This document shows, in pieces, positions 22,301 to 35,529 of a DNA stretch of 64,000 nt. A model generated the notes under the pieces. That model made no database searches. It was given only the letters and a program-made list of their open reading frames with translations, and was not told the origin of the DNA. Where the stretch lies: NCBI GenBank assembly GCA_037576215.1, contig JBANDB010000017.1:992001-1056000 (forward strand), written 5' to 3'. The translations under genes and the position numbers were made by a program. The stretch's first letter is position 1, and each line of letters opens with the position of its first letter. This DNA is from Armillaria gallica (Eukaryota; Basidiomycota; Agaricomycetes; Agaricales; Physalacriaceae).

Positions 22301-24331
22301 TTGCGTCCGGTAATTTCGAACGAGACCGAAGGATTAGTACTCTGAGCTCGCGCTCGCAGTGTTTATGTATTTCTCGATCCCATTGGCTGATGAGATTAGA
22401 TGGCACTACAATCAAGGTTGCAGAGGTCAGATACATGGTACGGGGGCCCGCAGCACCTCTACGACGCTTAAAACGTCCATTATCAGTGGGCTCCGTATCG
22501 TAATGATGGTAAAACGGTATGTTGCTCTGGAAAAGGACCCGAAATTGGTGTTGCTCGAAAATTTGAAGCGTGTTATCCCATTCCGAGTCCGGTCTCATCC
22601 TGCGCTCCCAGACGGTTTCGTCTGGGTTGGTACACATTTGATGCAACAACAATTCAGGGAGAGATGGGACACTAAGGGTTGGGACATCGGTTGATTTTTG
22701 GCGACGGGAGCGCATGAGACGATTGCGTGCGGCTGCCATCTCCCCTGATGGGAAATATCGAAGCGACAGCGGAGTCAGCACTGGGCGCACATCGATCATT
22801 GATTCCTCTGGAGCCGACAACTGATACAAAGTTGCCATGATGAGCGTGAGGGTCATCACAGTTTTTCCGGTGCCTAGAATTTGAGTCAGGCGGGTCATGT
22901 AGGTAGTGGAAGACACCTACCGAGTTCCTCGCACAGTACACCACCACGACTGGGTGCAACCATTGGCCTCTCTCGCAAAATTTCCATTGTGCCCGGCTGC
23001 AAATAGAAAGCCTCCTCGTTCAAGGCAGGAACGCGCACGTAAAGGGGATCCGGTACGTCTTTCTCCATAGTCTCCTTCTGCAACATCGTAGCTACTGAGC
23101 GTCGCTGGTATGTAAACAACGTGCTTCTTATCCCGAGGTCTTGAAGATCGTCGGAAGTGTCCAGAAGCCTATTGACCATTTTGCTACTCGGGATTTCGCT
23201 GACGCTTGGGGACGGAAGCTCTCCATATATTTCGGCCAGGGTACGGGAGTCCTAAGAATACAGTCAACGTATGTCATGTCCTAAAGAAGTCACCACAGGG
23301 ACCGGGGAGCGTCAACAAGGGAAAAACAGTTGTCGGCAGGTTTGATTGAAGTATTCCTTTTCGTGTCTTCATAAAAAAACGGTCGATAGAACGAGATGAA
23401 GAATGCGCCCGCCTGTGGAAGAACTGGCGCTATTTTTCATCTCGTTATACACCGCTTAGATCGAGACCGTAAAGGATACACATGGAATAAAACCAGTTGG
23501 AATGAGTTGTTTCGCCCACAAGTCCCTGCGTCCATGGAAAATGAACGTACAGAAGCGGTTGAAAACAATGGCACTCCCCTAGATGCACTTCCATCCCATG
23601 CCTGCACACCTTGCTCGACAACGCTGAGTAGAAGCCTCAACGAGCGCCGGGCACGATTAAGAATAGGTTGCTTTCGAATCCGAAGCTGACCCTGGACGCC
23701 GGGGAGGTCATACGGAATGATGTAAATCCTCACGACCAACACCGACGGAAGGCTTTGACGGTGTGTGGCAGCAATGAATTTGTGCTTCACGAGAAACTCT
23801 ATTTCTCTGCAGAGTGTATCGTCTCGCGGGGAGTCTTGCAGATGCGATAGCACAGCATCGCTTCGGAAAGAATGCCAGCCATCTTCGGAGAGTGCATGGT
23901 CGCAAGCAATGTCGGATGTCAGGGGAAATGATACCGTTCCAGTGGGAAAGAAGTTTCCGAGAGACCAAGGTGAGGAGACGGGCCCGCTTGGGGACTGACC
24001 AGAACACGTCGTGAAGGGCATCTGGCAAAGAGTGATGAATATTCCATGTGGCTGCAGAAAATCGCACATACCTGACTCGTACTGTTATTATTCGGAATAC
24101 TATAAGCCGAGTGGTATGCGTACAGTAGAAAGCTAAGATAGGTGGATTAAGGTCATCAAGGGATGTGGTGGTAGAGGACTCGGAGCGAGTCACAGCTTCC
24201 GGCGGCATGGAAAGCATCCGGGCCGATACCCGGTTCGCGTGGACAAATCGAAAAAAAGTAAACTGCAGTGCAAGAAGCTCAATGTTACGTTGACCGGCAG
24301 TCACTTTCTGATCCTGAGTAGTACAATACAT
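19346..24331 (-). CDS. SNF2-family DNA-dependent ATPase with DEGH box
   Basis: This is a large multi-exon gene. Helicase motifs in order are a [10 protein letters not shown] entry motif, Walker [26 protein letters not shown], a DEGH motif II in RLVIDEGHV, motif [11 protein letters not shown], and motif [17 protein letters not shown] near the C terminus. Between the Ser/Thr motif and motif II there is a Cys cluster ([16 protein letters not shown]). A long helical, Lys-rich insert (about 20400-20775) separates the two RecA lobes, and the tail is basic ([10 protein letters not shown]). SNF2 proteins translocate on DNA to remodel nucleosomes or protein complexes; the DEGH box and long insert are reminiscent of Irc20/SHPRH-like or plant F-box SNF2 proteins, but I saw no RING finger. 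The N terminus is uncertain: ATGs at 24331 and 24217 are both possible. Confidence 0.8.
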
Positions 24332-24490
24332 TAGACCCTTGTGTCAAAATCAGCGTGCACCGACGGCATGAAGAACCCAGGTTTATTCTTTAAAATAAGA
24401 TTTCCTGAAGTTGAACTTCCCCGATGATAATAAGGGTAGCAAGTGTCTAGCTGACTCAGAAGAGTAAATATCGCATCGATAACAAGTACA

Positions 24491-25598
24491 TTATTCCTTC
24501 AAGCGTTCTTCAAGATACACAACAAACTTTTCTGCTATTCTATCTTCTTCCCAGTCGACGTGACCTCTCTCTGTCGTGCCCAAGGTTATGGCTTTCTTGT
24601 GAACTGTCACAAATTGTCGCTTCAAACGTTGAAGCTCCGAGAGCGTGAGATTCCGAGCGGGAAGATGCACTTTGGGCTTCAAGGTCGATGAGATGGAGAG
24701 CTGAACAGTCCCCCCGGTGCCTTGCAAGGCGCTTTGCTCCGACATTATCGAGGACACAATGGAAAGAGTGGTGTTTTCAAGTGTTACGAGAGCGTCTGTC
24801 GGCGCTTTGGTGACCTATGGGTGTGTTCAGGTTAGTGTGAGGGGGAGTTAAAGAAGGCGTACTGAGAGTGTCCCAGAATTTGGCGGTTTCACGGCGCCAT
24901 CTGTGATGGCCTTCCAGATATCGACCGACGGAACGTCTTCATCCGTCCAGAGGACCGTGAACAGAGGCGAATCCCAGCGGACCATCGACGAAGGCTCTTC
25001 GTATCGTTGAATAAGGTTCTCGAGTCTGAAAGATAACTCATTAATCTATGGATGCAAGATATTGAAACAGGACAGACGTCTCGGGTGCATATCTCTCAGA
25101 CTCCGGACGAGCACTGTTCCAGTCTCTGCATCGCTCAGGCGTCGCGACGACATAGACCTACTTCAAAAGGGCAATCAAGGAAACAAAAAGAGAGCTAAAG
25201 GAACTCCTTACAGTGCAAACTCGTACTTTAAACTCCCTGGCTGCACAGTATATTTGATACCGGAACCCTTTGATGTAGTTTGGGGCGTCGACAATGACGA
25301 TGTTGTTCCGAGAAATCTGGCGCTGCAGTGCGGTAAAGAGGGCGCCCCGAGCCGGCTTTTCCGACCGACTGTCTGATGGGAGTCATCAGTGGGAAACCAC
25401 AAGGTGCAGTGAGGGGAGTTGCGGACCATCATATGCAGACCGGGATATGTTGAGTGAGTCGTCAGAGATGAGAACAACGTTGAGCTGGGGACCATTGTAT
25501 TCGGGATCCTTCAGTTTTTCTTGAATAAAGCTGGCTATCTGTTGGGCACGGCGAGATTTTCCAGAGCATGGATATCCGGATATAGTGATTAAGGCCAT
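24491..25598 (-). CDS. KTI12: Elongator-associated regulator Kti12
   Basis: The spliced protein has about 290 residues. The N terminus MALITISGYPCSGKSRRA carries the P-loop (GYPCSGKS) typical of Kti12, followed by LISDDSLNISRSAYD. The second exon holds NNIVIVDAPNYIKGFRYQIYC, then YVVATPERCRDWN and LENLIQRYEEPSSMVRWDSPLF. All of these are family signatures related to the tRNA-Sec kinase fold. Kti12 binds the Elongator complex and is needed for wobble-uridine modification of tRNAs. Three introns were fitted. The start is at 25596-25598. The gene is divergent from the membrane-protein gene at 26324. Confidence 0.93.
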
Positions 25599-26323
25599 TA
25601 AAAGATTCTCTGAGGTGGAGGAGCCAGAAAATGAATTTAAATTGTTTATCTATATCGGGTCGTGTTGTCAGATGGTGCCGAACGTCGGCTCACAAAATTC
25701 TTGTCCTGAAACTTATACACCTGTGCGCAGCTGCGCCGAATATACACATCTTGATGTTTCTATCCTTCGTTCGATCTACATATGTCCTCTGTGTAACTGC
25801 GGTAATGACGAGGTTTCAAAATATGGTGGTACCATTCAAGAACATCACCAGACGACCGTCAACATGAAACCTTGTCTGCCACCCAAACGTAAAAAAATCC
25901 TCACGAAACGATGGTTACTAGCCGCACTACACGCTGTGTCACTACGCGTAGAATTGAGTGAGAAAAATCGATTTGCGCTTTGACGTCGCTGCTGTCCCAA
26001 AAAGGGACTTTTATTGTTGTCATATGATCGAGTGACTGGGAATAGAACAAGAATCATCAAAAAACTATTGTTCTTCTACATTGTTATGCCACTAAGTGCG
26101 CCGCGCAACGACGCCGGCGGGCGTACAAACAACGAAATTACGCTATTATCTCCGTTCCTATAAAGCCTTCGATGGCCCATTGTCGACTGGTTTCATTCCC
26201 CTTCACAGTTTACTTTCTTTCACGACCTGGGTGCTGGGACACCTTCGCTAGATCTACTCCTTACGCTTGTTTAATTGCTCTCCATTCTCTTTACTGTCAT
26301 TCACTCATCATACCCTGAAAATA
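25599..26323. promoter_or_regulatory. Divergent promoter region, KTI12 and DUF7598-like gene
   Basis: TATAAAG at about 26159-26165 followed by CT-rich sequence (26195-26300) is a plausible core promoter and leader for the rightward gene starting at 26324. A plus-strand open frame at 25585-25983 overlaps this region, but its composition does not look like protein and I do not annotate it. Confidence 0.45.
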
Positions 26324-27462
26324 ATGCTGCCACCTCGAGCGCGTGAGTTACTGTCAAATCACCGTTGACGGTTTACTTATCGCAGTACAGTCTTCTTCTA
26401 CGGCCTGAACGCTGTCCGATTCCTCAGCATCATCTCCCTCATACTTGTATTCGCGAGCACAATTACTGTGATAGTCCACAATGTCAAGGCCTTTAACGCG
26501 TTCGAGGCTAACCTTGGCAATGACTCTGACTTGGAAGACTGCGATTACATCGAGTCAGTTCTGTTTATCTGGTGTCGTTCTGACGGTCGCTGACCGTTTT
26601 ACAGAGGCAGTACGATTCCCAATCAGGCCGCCGGCGTCTTCTGGGCTGTGGTATCCAGCCTTCTCATAATATTCCAGACTATTGTCCTCATCTGTAAGCT
26701 TGTCTCCCATCCATGATCTCTCAGTCACTGAGGCCGGGTTACAGTGTCGGAAGTAGGTTGGCCCTCAGTCTTTTTCGAACGTTTCTTCCCCGTTCTTGGA
26801 CCCGGCTTCGGTCTTGGTGCTCTTGGAATTTTCCAATGCCTGTAAGTCTTTTTGTGCCATCAATCGGATTTTTTTCCTGACATGCGGCGATTAGCATCGG
26901 TGCCCAGATCCTCTCACATCATGTTGATGATTTCACCCTGGCGTCCGCGTTCCTTTTGTTCTCCATTGGCTGCCTGAACATGCTGCTCGGGCTCATATTC
27001 CGTGAATCCGCCAAGGAGAAGCGGTCCATCAGCGCGTGGCGTTCGGATGCCAAGGGGATACTCCCCACCTCCCGGGACCATCGCCCGGTCTTCGTGAACG
27101 CTTCTCCCTCATTTGTGGCGAGTACGTTTGCTGGGGACGAAAAGGCCCAGCCAGCTTCGGCATTTGGCTCATTCAGGAGCACCGACAAGGCTTCATTCGG
27201 GTTCGGTAGACAGGGAGAGAAAGCTGCCGGGCTGCGAGGATTTATCCTGCAGAGACCTGACGAGGCGTTACCCCGCTATGCGACACCTTCCCCCCCTCCA
27301 ACTATGCCTATTCCTGTCAGTCTCTCTCGCAGCCCGTCGGCGCGGTCGTCGACTTCGAGCTTCTCTTCACCATACCGGCCTAGCGTCGTAACAAACGGCA
27401 AGCGGGACTCGCAGGAAGTATCTGAACCGCCGGTGTTCAGATCGAGTCCTACTGCGTTGTAA
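26324..27462 (+). CDS. Four-helix fungal membrane protein (DUF7598-like)
   Basis: The spliced protein has about 300 residues. Four hydrophobic segments are evident: FLSIISLILVFASTITVIV, VFWAVVSSLLIIFQTIVLI, FGLGALGIFQCLIGAQIL, and FLLFSIGCLNMLLGLIF. A long cytosolic-looking tail follows, rich in Ser, Pro and Arg, with repeated FGFGR/FGSF patches. The Y-G-L-N-A-V-R start of helix 1 is typical of a widespread basidiomycete membrane family, listed as DUF7598, with no known role. The five exons join in frame: the first exon is only 19 bases (26324-26342). The stop is at 27460-27462. Confidence 0.8.
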
Positions 27463-28241
27463 GTTATTACGATAACGAACGTTCTTACGCCCATCATGGC
27501 AACCCACGATATGTATTGATACACACCGACGTAATGACGTTCTTCCGTATAATACTGTATTTCGATCCCACCAGCGACTGTATATATTACTTGAGCATTA
27601 ATGCTACTATCGATCAATCAGAAGTGTCAAACTTCGTGGTTTTTGCTTTCTTCCTCCCGCAATCCTTCGCCGAGACACTTCATTTATCAACCATAGGTAG
27701 TTGTATATGCCATCCCGAAGACCCCGTACCCAGTTTTTCTTGGCGCGACCCAGAAAAAACTTCATTGCGACTTCGCCGGCAACATTTGCTTGACTGCTAA
27801 ACCGCTGAGAAAAAATTGGAAAGTTGGTAAAGTGATTGTTTGTGTTCTCAAAAGAGAGTTTTGAGTTTTTTTTCTTCCATGAGACGGGGTGCTATTGAGA
27901 AATTAGCACGACGCCACAATTTTTAAAAATTTTAACTCTGCATTTAATTAACCGCCGCAAGTACACTAGCTACTAAGACGCGGTGGAGGTACCGGTCCTC
28001 AGGCGCTCCCCTCCCCTCTTGTTCCAGTCCCTCCTCTCTTGCAGTCTGTTCCTCCGGGTGATTCGACGTGGTATGTGTAGTACTTATAGTAACGCCACAT
28101 TTTCATTGACACTTCTACTATTCGATCGATGATTCCTCCCTGAGAAAGTTTTGACTAAATAAGGTCTCTTACTAAGCGACACGCTACCGATTTAGAGTCA
28201 GCATAATGTGCTGTGCTCAACACCTTTTACTTTCCCCAGCA
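27463..28241. other. Intergenic region upstream of UPF1
   Basis: It includes the 3' region of the membrane-protein gene and the UPF1 promoter. There is an A/T-rich segment (about 27890-27955) and a CT-rich block (about 28005-28060). No gene is supported. Confidence 0.45.
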
Positions 28242-31200
28242 ATGGACAGTTTCGATAATTTCCAGTACGACTCTGCTTCCTCCTATGGAGGCATGGGTGT
28301 AGTCGACGACACTTCGTCTGTCTACACCGCCAATACTCAAGATAATGCCTCCTCAGTCGACCTTTCGAGTCTCTCAATTTCCGAGTTCAATGGTGCAGCG
28401 TCCGGGAACGGGGACGCTCATCACATCAGCACTCCTCGCACCGCCCTCGACGAGGATTTTGATGCCGTTCTCGATGATCTCAAGGACGGTAGCGCCGTTG
28501 ATCTGCCTCCCCATGCCTGCAGGTTCGTTTGCCATGTTCTCCTCTGATGCTGTGGCTTCACAAATATATCGCTAGTTATTGCGGAATTCACTCTCCAGCA
28601 TCTGTGGTCAAATGCCTCATATGCTCGAAATGGTTCTGCAACTCTCGAGGAAATACGTCCGCATCACACATCGTTAACCACCTCGTGCGCGCTAAACACA
28701 AGGAAGTCATCTTGCACGCAGAAAGTCCCCTTGGAGAGACCACGCCTGAGTGCTACAACTGTGGCAGCAAGAACGTCTTCATGCTCGGCTTCATTCCGGC
28801 CAAGAGCGACACTGTCGTCGTCCTTCTTTGCCGGTGAGTAATCCGCATATCCTAATACGTCCGGCTCACAACGATCCATCACAGTCAGCCTTGTGCTGCC
28901 ATCTCCAAGGATATACAGTGGAACGCCGCCCTTTGGGCCCCGCTCATCGACGACCGCTCCTTTCTCTCATGGCTAGTAAAGCCTCCAAGCGAAACAGAGC
29001 AGCTTCGCTCCCGCCAGATTTCATTTGCACAAATCAACCGACTTGAAGATTTGTGGCGGGAGAATGCCAATGCCACGCTGGAGGACTTGGAGAAACCTGG
29101 CGTGGATGATGAACCGCAACCGATCATGTTGCGCTATGAAGACGCGTATCAATATCAGAATATATTCGGGCCGTTGGTCAAGATTGAGGCAGACTATGAT
29201 AAGCGCCTCAAGGAAAGTCAGACGCAGACAGATATCATTGTTCGTTGGGATCTGGGACTGAATCAGAAGAGAGTGGCGTGGTTCTGCCTTCCAAAACTAG
29301 AGAGTGGGGAGGTGCGACTGGCGGTAGGCGATGAGCTGAGGTTGCGATACGCGGGGGAGTTACACAAGGCCTGGGAGGGTGTCGGACATGTGCTCAAGAT
29401 CCCAAACAGTGAGTACCAGACTCCCTCCGACTATATGAGTGGATTTCTGATATGCGGTAGATGTTTCGGATGAGATCGGCTTGGAGTTGCGAAGAACTGA
29501 AGGTGTTCCGTCCGAGTGTACTCATAACTTCGCCGCGGACTTTGTCTGGAAGTCTACCAGCTTCGACAGGATGCAGTTAGCCATGAAGACATTCGCCGTT
29601 GACGAGAAGAGTGTTAGCGGTTACATCGTATGCCCGTTCCCTTTGCATTCTGTCTACCCCTCTAATCTTCTTCTAGTACCACAAACTTCTTGGCCACGAG
29701 CTCGAACCCCAGTCCCTTCGGACCCAAATGCCCAAGCGCTTTTCTGCTCCCGGCCTTCCTGAACTTAACCACTCCCAAATGTACGCTGTGAAGAGCGTCT
29801 TGCAGAAGCCCATCAGCTTGATTCAAGGACCTCCTGGAACCGGTAAAACCGTGACTTCAGCATCAATCGTTTACCACCTCGCAAAAATGAACCCTGGCCA
29901 GGTTCTTGTTTGCGCGCCGTCCAACGTTGCCGTCGATCAGCTCACAGAGAAGATTAACACTACCGGTCTGAAGGTGGTTCGTCTGACTGCCAAATCGAGG
30001 GAGGCTCTGGACTCGAGTGTCGCGTACTTGACTCTCCATCAGCAAGTGGCGAACAGTACCACCCACGTAGAGCTGCAGAAGCTCATCATGCTGAAAAATG
30101 AACAAGGGGAATTGAGTAGCAACGATGAGAGGAAGTATAAGACACTAATCAGGCAGTGCGAGAAGGAGATTCTGAGTGCTGCAGACGTTATCTGCTGCAC
30201 TTGCGTAGGAGCGGGCGATCCGAGGTTGAGCAAACTCAAGTTCAGGACCGTTTTAATTGACGAAGCCACGCAAGCCGCCGAACCAGGTCAGCATATTTCA
30301 CACTTTATGATGTCCGATTCTGACAACGGTTTTGTTAGAATGCATGATCCCTCTAGTTTTGGGATGTAAGCAGGTTGTCTTGGTCGGTGATCATCAGGTT
30401 TGTGCATCTTGGTCTGTGTTTGTACGTCTCTAAACGTCATCGATCTAGCAACTGGGCCCAGTCATCATGAATAAGAAAGCTGCTCGCGCTGGGCTGACGC
30501 AGTCCTTGTTTGAGCGTCTAGTCGTCTTAGGCAACAGACCGATCCGACTCCAGGTTCAGTACCGGATGCATCCATGCCTCTCCGAGTTCCCGTCCAATAT
30601 GTTCTACGAAGGAACACTCCAGAATGGTGTCACAGCCCCGGAGCGTTTGAGGAAGAACGTTGACTTCCCCTGGCCGGTGCCAGACACTCCTATGTTCTTC
30701 TACCAGAATCTAGGACAGGAAGAAATTTCCAGCAGCGGCACGTCTTTCTTGAATAGGTTTGCATCCTACCTTTTATACCTCATCATTTTACTCATTCTTT
30801 CATAGAACTGAAGCTTCAAATGTCGAGAAAATAGTCACCAAGTTCTTCAAATCCGGTGTCGTCCCGGGACAGATTGGCGTCGTCACTCCCTATGAAGGTC
30901 AAAGGTCGTACATCGTGACCTACATGCAGTTCAACGGGTCTTTGAAGAAAGATCTGTATAAGGAAATCGAAGTTGCCAGCGTTGATGCTTTCCAGGGACG
31001 AGAGAAAGACTACATCATTCTCAGTTGTGTTCGCAGCAACGAACACCAAGGAATCGGTTTCCTGAACGATCCCAGACGTCTGAATGTCGCGTTGACTCGA
31101 GCCAAGTACGGTGTGGTAATTTTAGGCAATCCCAAGGTTCTAAGCAAGGTCAGCTTACGAAGTACTCGTGTGTGTGAAAGTTATCTCATTTGTGTTTATC

Positions 31201-31915
31201 CTTACAGCATCCTCTTTGGCATTACCTCTTGACGCACTACAAGGAAAAGAACTGTCTCGTCGAGGGTCCGCTCAACAACTTGCAGCCTAGCATGATCCAG
31301 TTCAGTAAACCACGTCGCACTCTTGTCAAGTCCATGGACCAATTCCGTCGTCATGAGACTAATGCTCGGGATTTCCTGAGTGGTGCTCCCAATACAGGAT
31401 TGATGTCCGATGGTATGTTAAATATTTGCCTTCTACTTTCTCATGCCAACATTGTCATTATAGGTCGACGCTCTGGCACACCCAGCCGTTTCGATGCCAG
31501 CTTCTACCGAACCCACGACGCGTTGGGCTACATCCCATCCGACGTTCAGTCCTTGCGCTCCCAGGCGACGTATTCATCCGGCATGCCTATGTTCTCCGCG
31601 CCGGGTGGACCCTTCGGTCAGGGCATCCCCCGCGGAGCTGGCAAGCGCAGCACCTACGAGAGCTACGCGTCCTCAATCATCTCGCAAGACGCAGCTCCAA
31701 GCGTCGCCGACGGCGGAAGCAGCAACGTCAACCTCACTTTCTCCCAAAGTGACCGTCTCCGCCGCCGGTCGTCGTTTGGTTCTGCCTCAGTGGCAGGCGC
31801 CAGCGACCTTGGCAGCTTGTCGCAGTATGATTACAAGAGCCAGGATGATATTGCTGACTTGGACGACATGAAGTCTCAATATGCTGGAACGCAGTCTGGT
31901 GTGACCGTGTTTTGA
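28242..31915 (+). CDS. UPF1: Nonsense-mediated decay RNA helicase Upf1
   Basis: The spliced protein has about 1,080 residues. The Cys/His-rich Upf2-binding domain is complete ([51 protein letters not shown]). Superfamily 1B helicase motifs follow in order: Q-motif region [73 protein letters not shown] and [11 protein letters not shown]. The tail is Ser/Gln-rich with several SQ/TQ sites, as in Upf1 orthologues phosphorylated by SMG1, although no SMG1 is visible here. Upf1 senses aberrant translation termination and triggers mRNA decay. I chose the ATG at 28242 ([10 protein letters not shown]); an in-frame ATG at 28206 would add twelve residues. Confidence 0.97.
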
Positions 31916-32675
31916 TTTCCCTGCGAGGAGCCCTCTCGCACGCTTGCGATGGAAGACTCGCCTCAAACCAGGAGAGCAGCATATCGCTCTATCTCTTGGG
32001 GGTATCTCAATACACACACACAAACTAGCATGCCCTACCTCCCCGTCAGTGGTTATCTCTGCATACAAGTTCAGCATCCAGCTTGGAGGAGATGATGTTG
32101 TTCCGTATATTCCCCTGTTCCCAACCAGGGGAATCCTCAATCGCGTGGCGGGCGGTGCGATGTGAAGGGCTTTCTCTTCATTCGTCCCTCTTTCGAGACT
32201 CAGCCACGATACGCACATGTACTCAACTTAGCTTGTTGTAGATCAGGAATATGCATATGTCGACGTTACGCTTAACTTTACACTGTGGGACTAGATCCAT
32301 TGCGGCATGGCATAAGCCAAGCTAGGCCGCATTCAGCAACTCCATAGGGTGTTACAAGTTCTATTCAGTAGTATTTCGAGCTGCGCTCATGGAAGAGGGT
32401 TTGATGGAATCGTATATCTGACACTCGCTTTTAACAGGTTGACCGTGTTGAGCTTAAGGTGAAATTTCGGTCGTGTTATTCCCTCGCTCATCGTACAGAG
32501 TCGATTGACAGAGTGAGGTTTATCGGCAAGGTGGGCCAGCATACCTGCTGTACAAGGACGGCCAAGGTAGATTTCTACAAACACTAGCATGGACAACATT
32601 AATGTACAAGACGGTAGACATATCCAAGCGAAAATTCGTCTTACATGCACTGCGTGAGCGCAATTCGACTAGCTA
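31916..32675. other. Convergent intergenic region after UPF1
   Basis: This is the 3' region shared by UPF1 (rightward) and the large unknown gene (leftward). The open frames here are short and have no protein-like composition. Confidence 0.4.
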
Positions 32676-35191
32676 TCACTCAGCATGTTGTAATAGATGC
32701 CGGTGAACAAACGCCCTTGAAACTATTTCTATACCCTTAAATGTTCTGCTAGTGTTCCGCCATAACCGAATGGCGTTCTTCCACTCTGACTGGTTTAGAC
32801 AACACCCTTTCGGGTCTCCTGTCAAGTACATTTGGACTCGACGCTGGTACCAATTTTCCGCATCAGGGCTCCAATGTCCAAGATCGAGACCAGAATTTCT
32901 AAAACTGCACTGCCTTGGGAACCAGGATAAATCCTGGGTGAATTTTGGCGATCCTTCTGCACTCCTGTAAACTCGGTAGACACCGCAAAGCAGGTCGATC
33001 TGATCCTCGGAAAGGGACTCTTCCCATATATCGAAATCGGGCTTGCCTACTCCTTGTATTCGGTGGCAAACCCTATAACGAGATATGTCCTGTCCTGAAC
33101 TGGACAAAATGAAGTCGGGATCAGGTATGTGCTCCATGACGATACGCCAAATCAGTCCGCCATGCATCAACGCCGCTCTCGCCACAGTAGGATCCTCCAG
33201 TAGCGCGCGCCTCTTGCGAATATAATATGCATAGTCGGACAGGTCAGGTTGAAACCCCACAGGTCTATAGGGAATAGCGTCTTGAAAGCGCTTCTGGCGT
33301 AATTTAACCGTATTCCCTTCTACCCAGATACTGAAGCGGACCCCATAGCGGCATAATTCTTCAACAAAATCATTGAGGCAAACAGCCTCTCGGAGTCGAA
33401 AACAGTGCAAGACGTCTGTGGCGCGATAGACGACCAGTTTGTAAGGCCGGCTCTCAACAGCTGTTGGGACGATCTCGTAACCACGTCTATCCTCCTGGCG
33501 CCAGCGAACGACGGATACCATAAAATCAGGTTTCGTTCTTCGAGAGAGGTAGTGAGACGCTTTTTGGTTCAGGTCCCAGCATTGCGCTGGCATCTGACTT
33601 GGTGAGATTGCATTCCCGCCGCCTTCTCGAGCAAGAGAAATCAGCCATTGCAGACCATCGAATATTTGGAGCATCATAGGTGCCTCCAACATTGGATTAG
33701 ACGGCAAAACAGAACACCCCCCATTCTTTCGCAATTCTGAAAATTTCCGCCTCTCCTCAGATGTTATCGAAGGCTGTGCTGGTGAAGGTGACAGTGATGG
33801 AACAAGAATGACTCCGAAGCGAAATCGGAGCGTTTCGTCTAATGTGCAAATTGAAAGGGACTTTGGGATAAGATCATTTTTGTGCGTGCCATACATCCTG
33901 CCGTGTACCATCTCCCATTCCTTCACTGTACGGTCCTTCACCGCAGGTGCAGGCCCCTCGGATGGTTCGCAGATTTCACCTTCTTCATGATCATCTACTA
34001 ATTTGATATTGCTGGCAGAGGAAACAGTAACAGGGCGTACAACACAACCTGTGGAATCGATGTCGGCCGAGGTTATAGAATTGGAATCGGACATGGTCAT
34101 AACCTCCACCAGTTTCCCATCGATTCTATTGTCATCCTGCACTTCAGTCTGAGGAACATGTGTTTGCACCTCGGAAAGCGGTGGATGAGAGACTCTAGTC
34201 TGTATCCGGTGCGGGGGCAGACGTATACAATAATGTGATGATAGCCTGACGTCGCCAGCTTTATATGGAGCCTCCAAGGGACCCCAATCGATCCACAATG
34301 GAACGTTCCACCAGTGATAGGCATGCAAGAAGTGTGTAAAGTTGCAGGTGCGAGCATCTATGAACAATCCAACTCGAAGCGCCTGACATTCGTCTCCTTC
34401 CCAGAACCCTACATCTCGCTGTACCATCCATGATGACCGAATCAAGTCCACCCAGTTACCGCCGACACGTTTTGTTAACTCGGCGGACCACAAGTGGAAC
34501 TCATTTTCTGCACCTATATCAGTTGAGCTGCCTGATGTGAGTGCCAAGAGGTATGAAATTTCAGCCGCCATGATTATAAAGGCATCCCGAGAGCGCATAG
34601 CTGCGCACGCCATAGCCCGTCTGCTACGTTTTGAATGATGGTAGCCATACCTCCACGGTAGAGGAAAGCTAACATAGTCAATGTTTTTATGAGTTACAAA
34701 ACGTTCCTCCAACACCGTTCTGCAACACTGCAACAGCGCTTCCAAGTCTTTCCATTTTTCTACGATCGTATTTTCAACCATCCACGTCCCAGAAGTCGGA
34801 GAAAAGATGGGGATAGTTTGCACCGTGTAATTCAGTGGCTTAAACAATTCGCATTGATAGATTGATTCACGATTGACCGGTAAGAACCCTTGGTAAGGCA
34901 TTGCGTTCGAAGCCCAACGGCGACCAATGAAGTAGTCTGGTTCAGCCGGCCACAGCACTTGAGGGTCGCGAAAACCAGCATCAGCTTTTGGAATCAGCGG
35001 AAGGGTGTCTGACGATATGCAGCGATACAAATGACCGCGGTCATCCTGGATGGTAGTGCCCCCCAAATCTGCCCTAAGATTGCTACGTCAGCTGTTTTTA
35101 TGTAGACTTGTCGGATTTTGTCTCACGGAGTTGAGTGTGTTCTTGGTATATGCACTGGCATAGAATCATGTTTCAATTCATGCCAAGTCAT
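32676..35191 (-). CDS. Large protein of unknown function, mushroom-type orphan family
   Basis: Two exons encode about 820 residues: a 65-base first exon (35127-35191, starting MTWHELKHDSMPVHIP) and a single long exon (32676-35073). The intron has a GTGAG donor and TTAG acceptor, and the join keeps the frame. I know of no named domain here. Visible features are an N-terminal globular part with an invariant-looking IGRRWASNAMPYQGF segment, a middle part with an acidic stretch near DDHEEGEICEPSEG, a Trp-rich region, and a C-terminal SWFPRQ...WSPDAENWYQRR motif. I recall similar proteins in many copies in Agaricomycetes, with no function assigned. There is no transposase, RT or nuclease signature. 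Confidence 0.75.
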
Positions 35192-35529
35192 CCCGTCGCA
35201 CAAAGGGATTGAAACCGGATTGAAATTTTAAAGGCTCGAATTGGACTTGCTGAGGTACCAGCTGTGTACTAGGGCTTGTGATGATGGTCGACCGCAGTGA
35301 AAACTACTAGTCTCTCGTTCGTCGTAGATAAAATGACAATGGGAGTAACAAAGTGACTTCGAAACTCCGCAGTATAACCACCAGCGGAGAAGTAAAGTAG
35401 ACGTAAGTATTTCATGCGAGTACTAGACTGTGCAATAGTTTTCATTGTATAGTCTGGCTCTGTAGGCTCTGAATCGTGTCCTTATGTCTCCGTACAACAT
35501 TCGAGCCGAAGGTAATGATAGTTCCAATT
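35192..35529. other. Spacer between the orphan gene and the P450
   Basis: This is the promoter region of the orphan gene and the P450 3' end; both genes point left. Nothing further is visible. Confidence 0.4.

Noticed and set aside
25585..25983. Plus-strand open frame of 132 residues next to KTI12
   Set aside because: Overlaps the KTI12 start region and the divergent promoter; composition is not protein-like.
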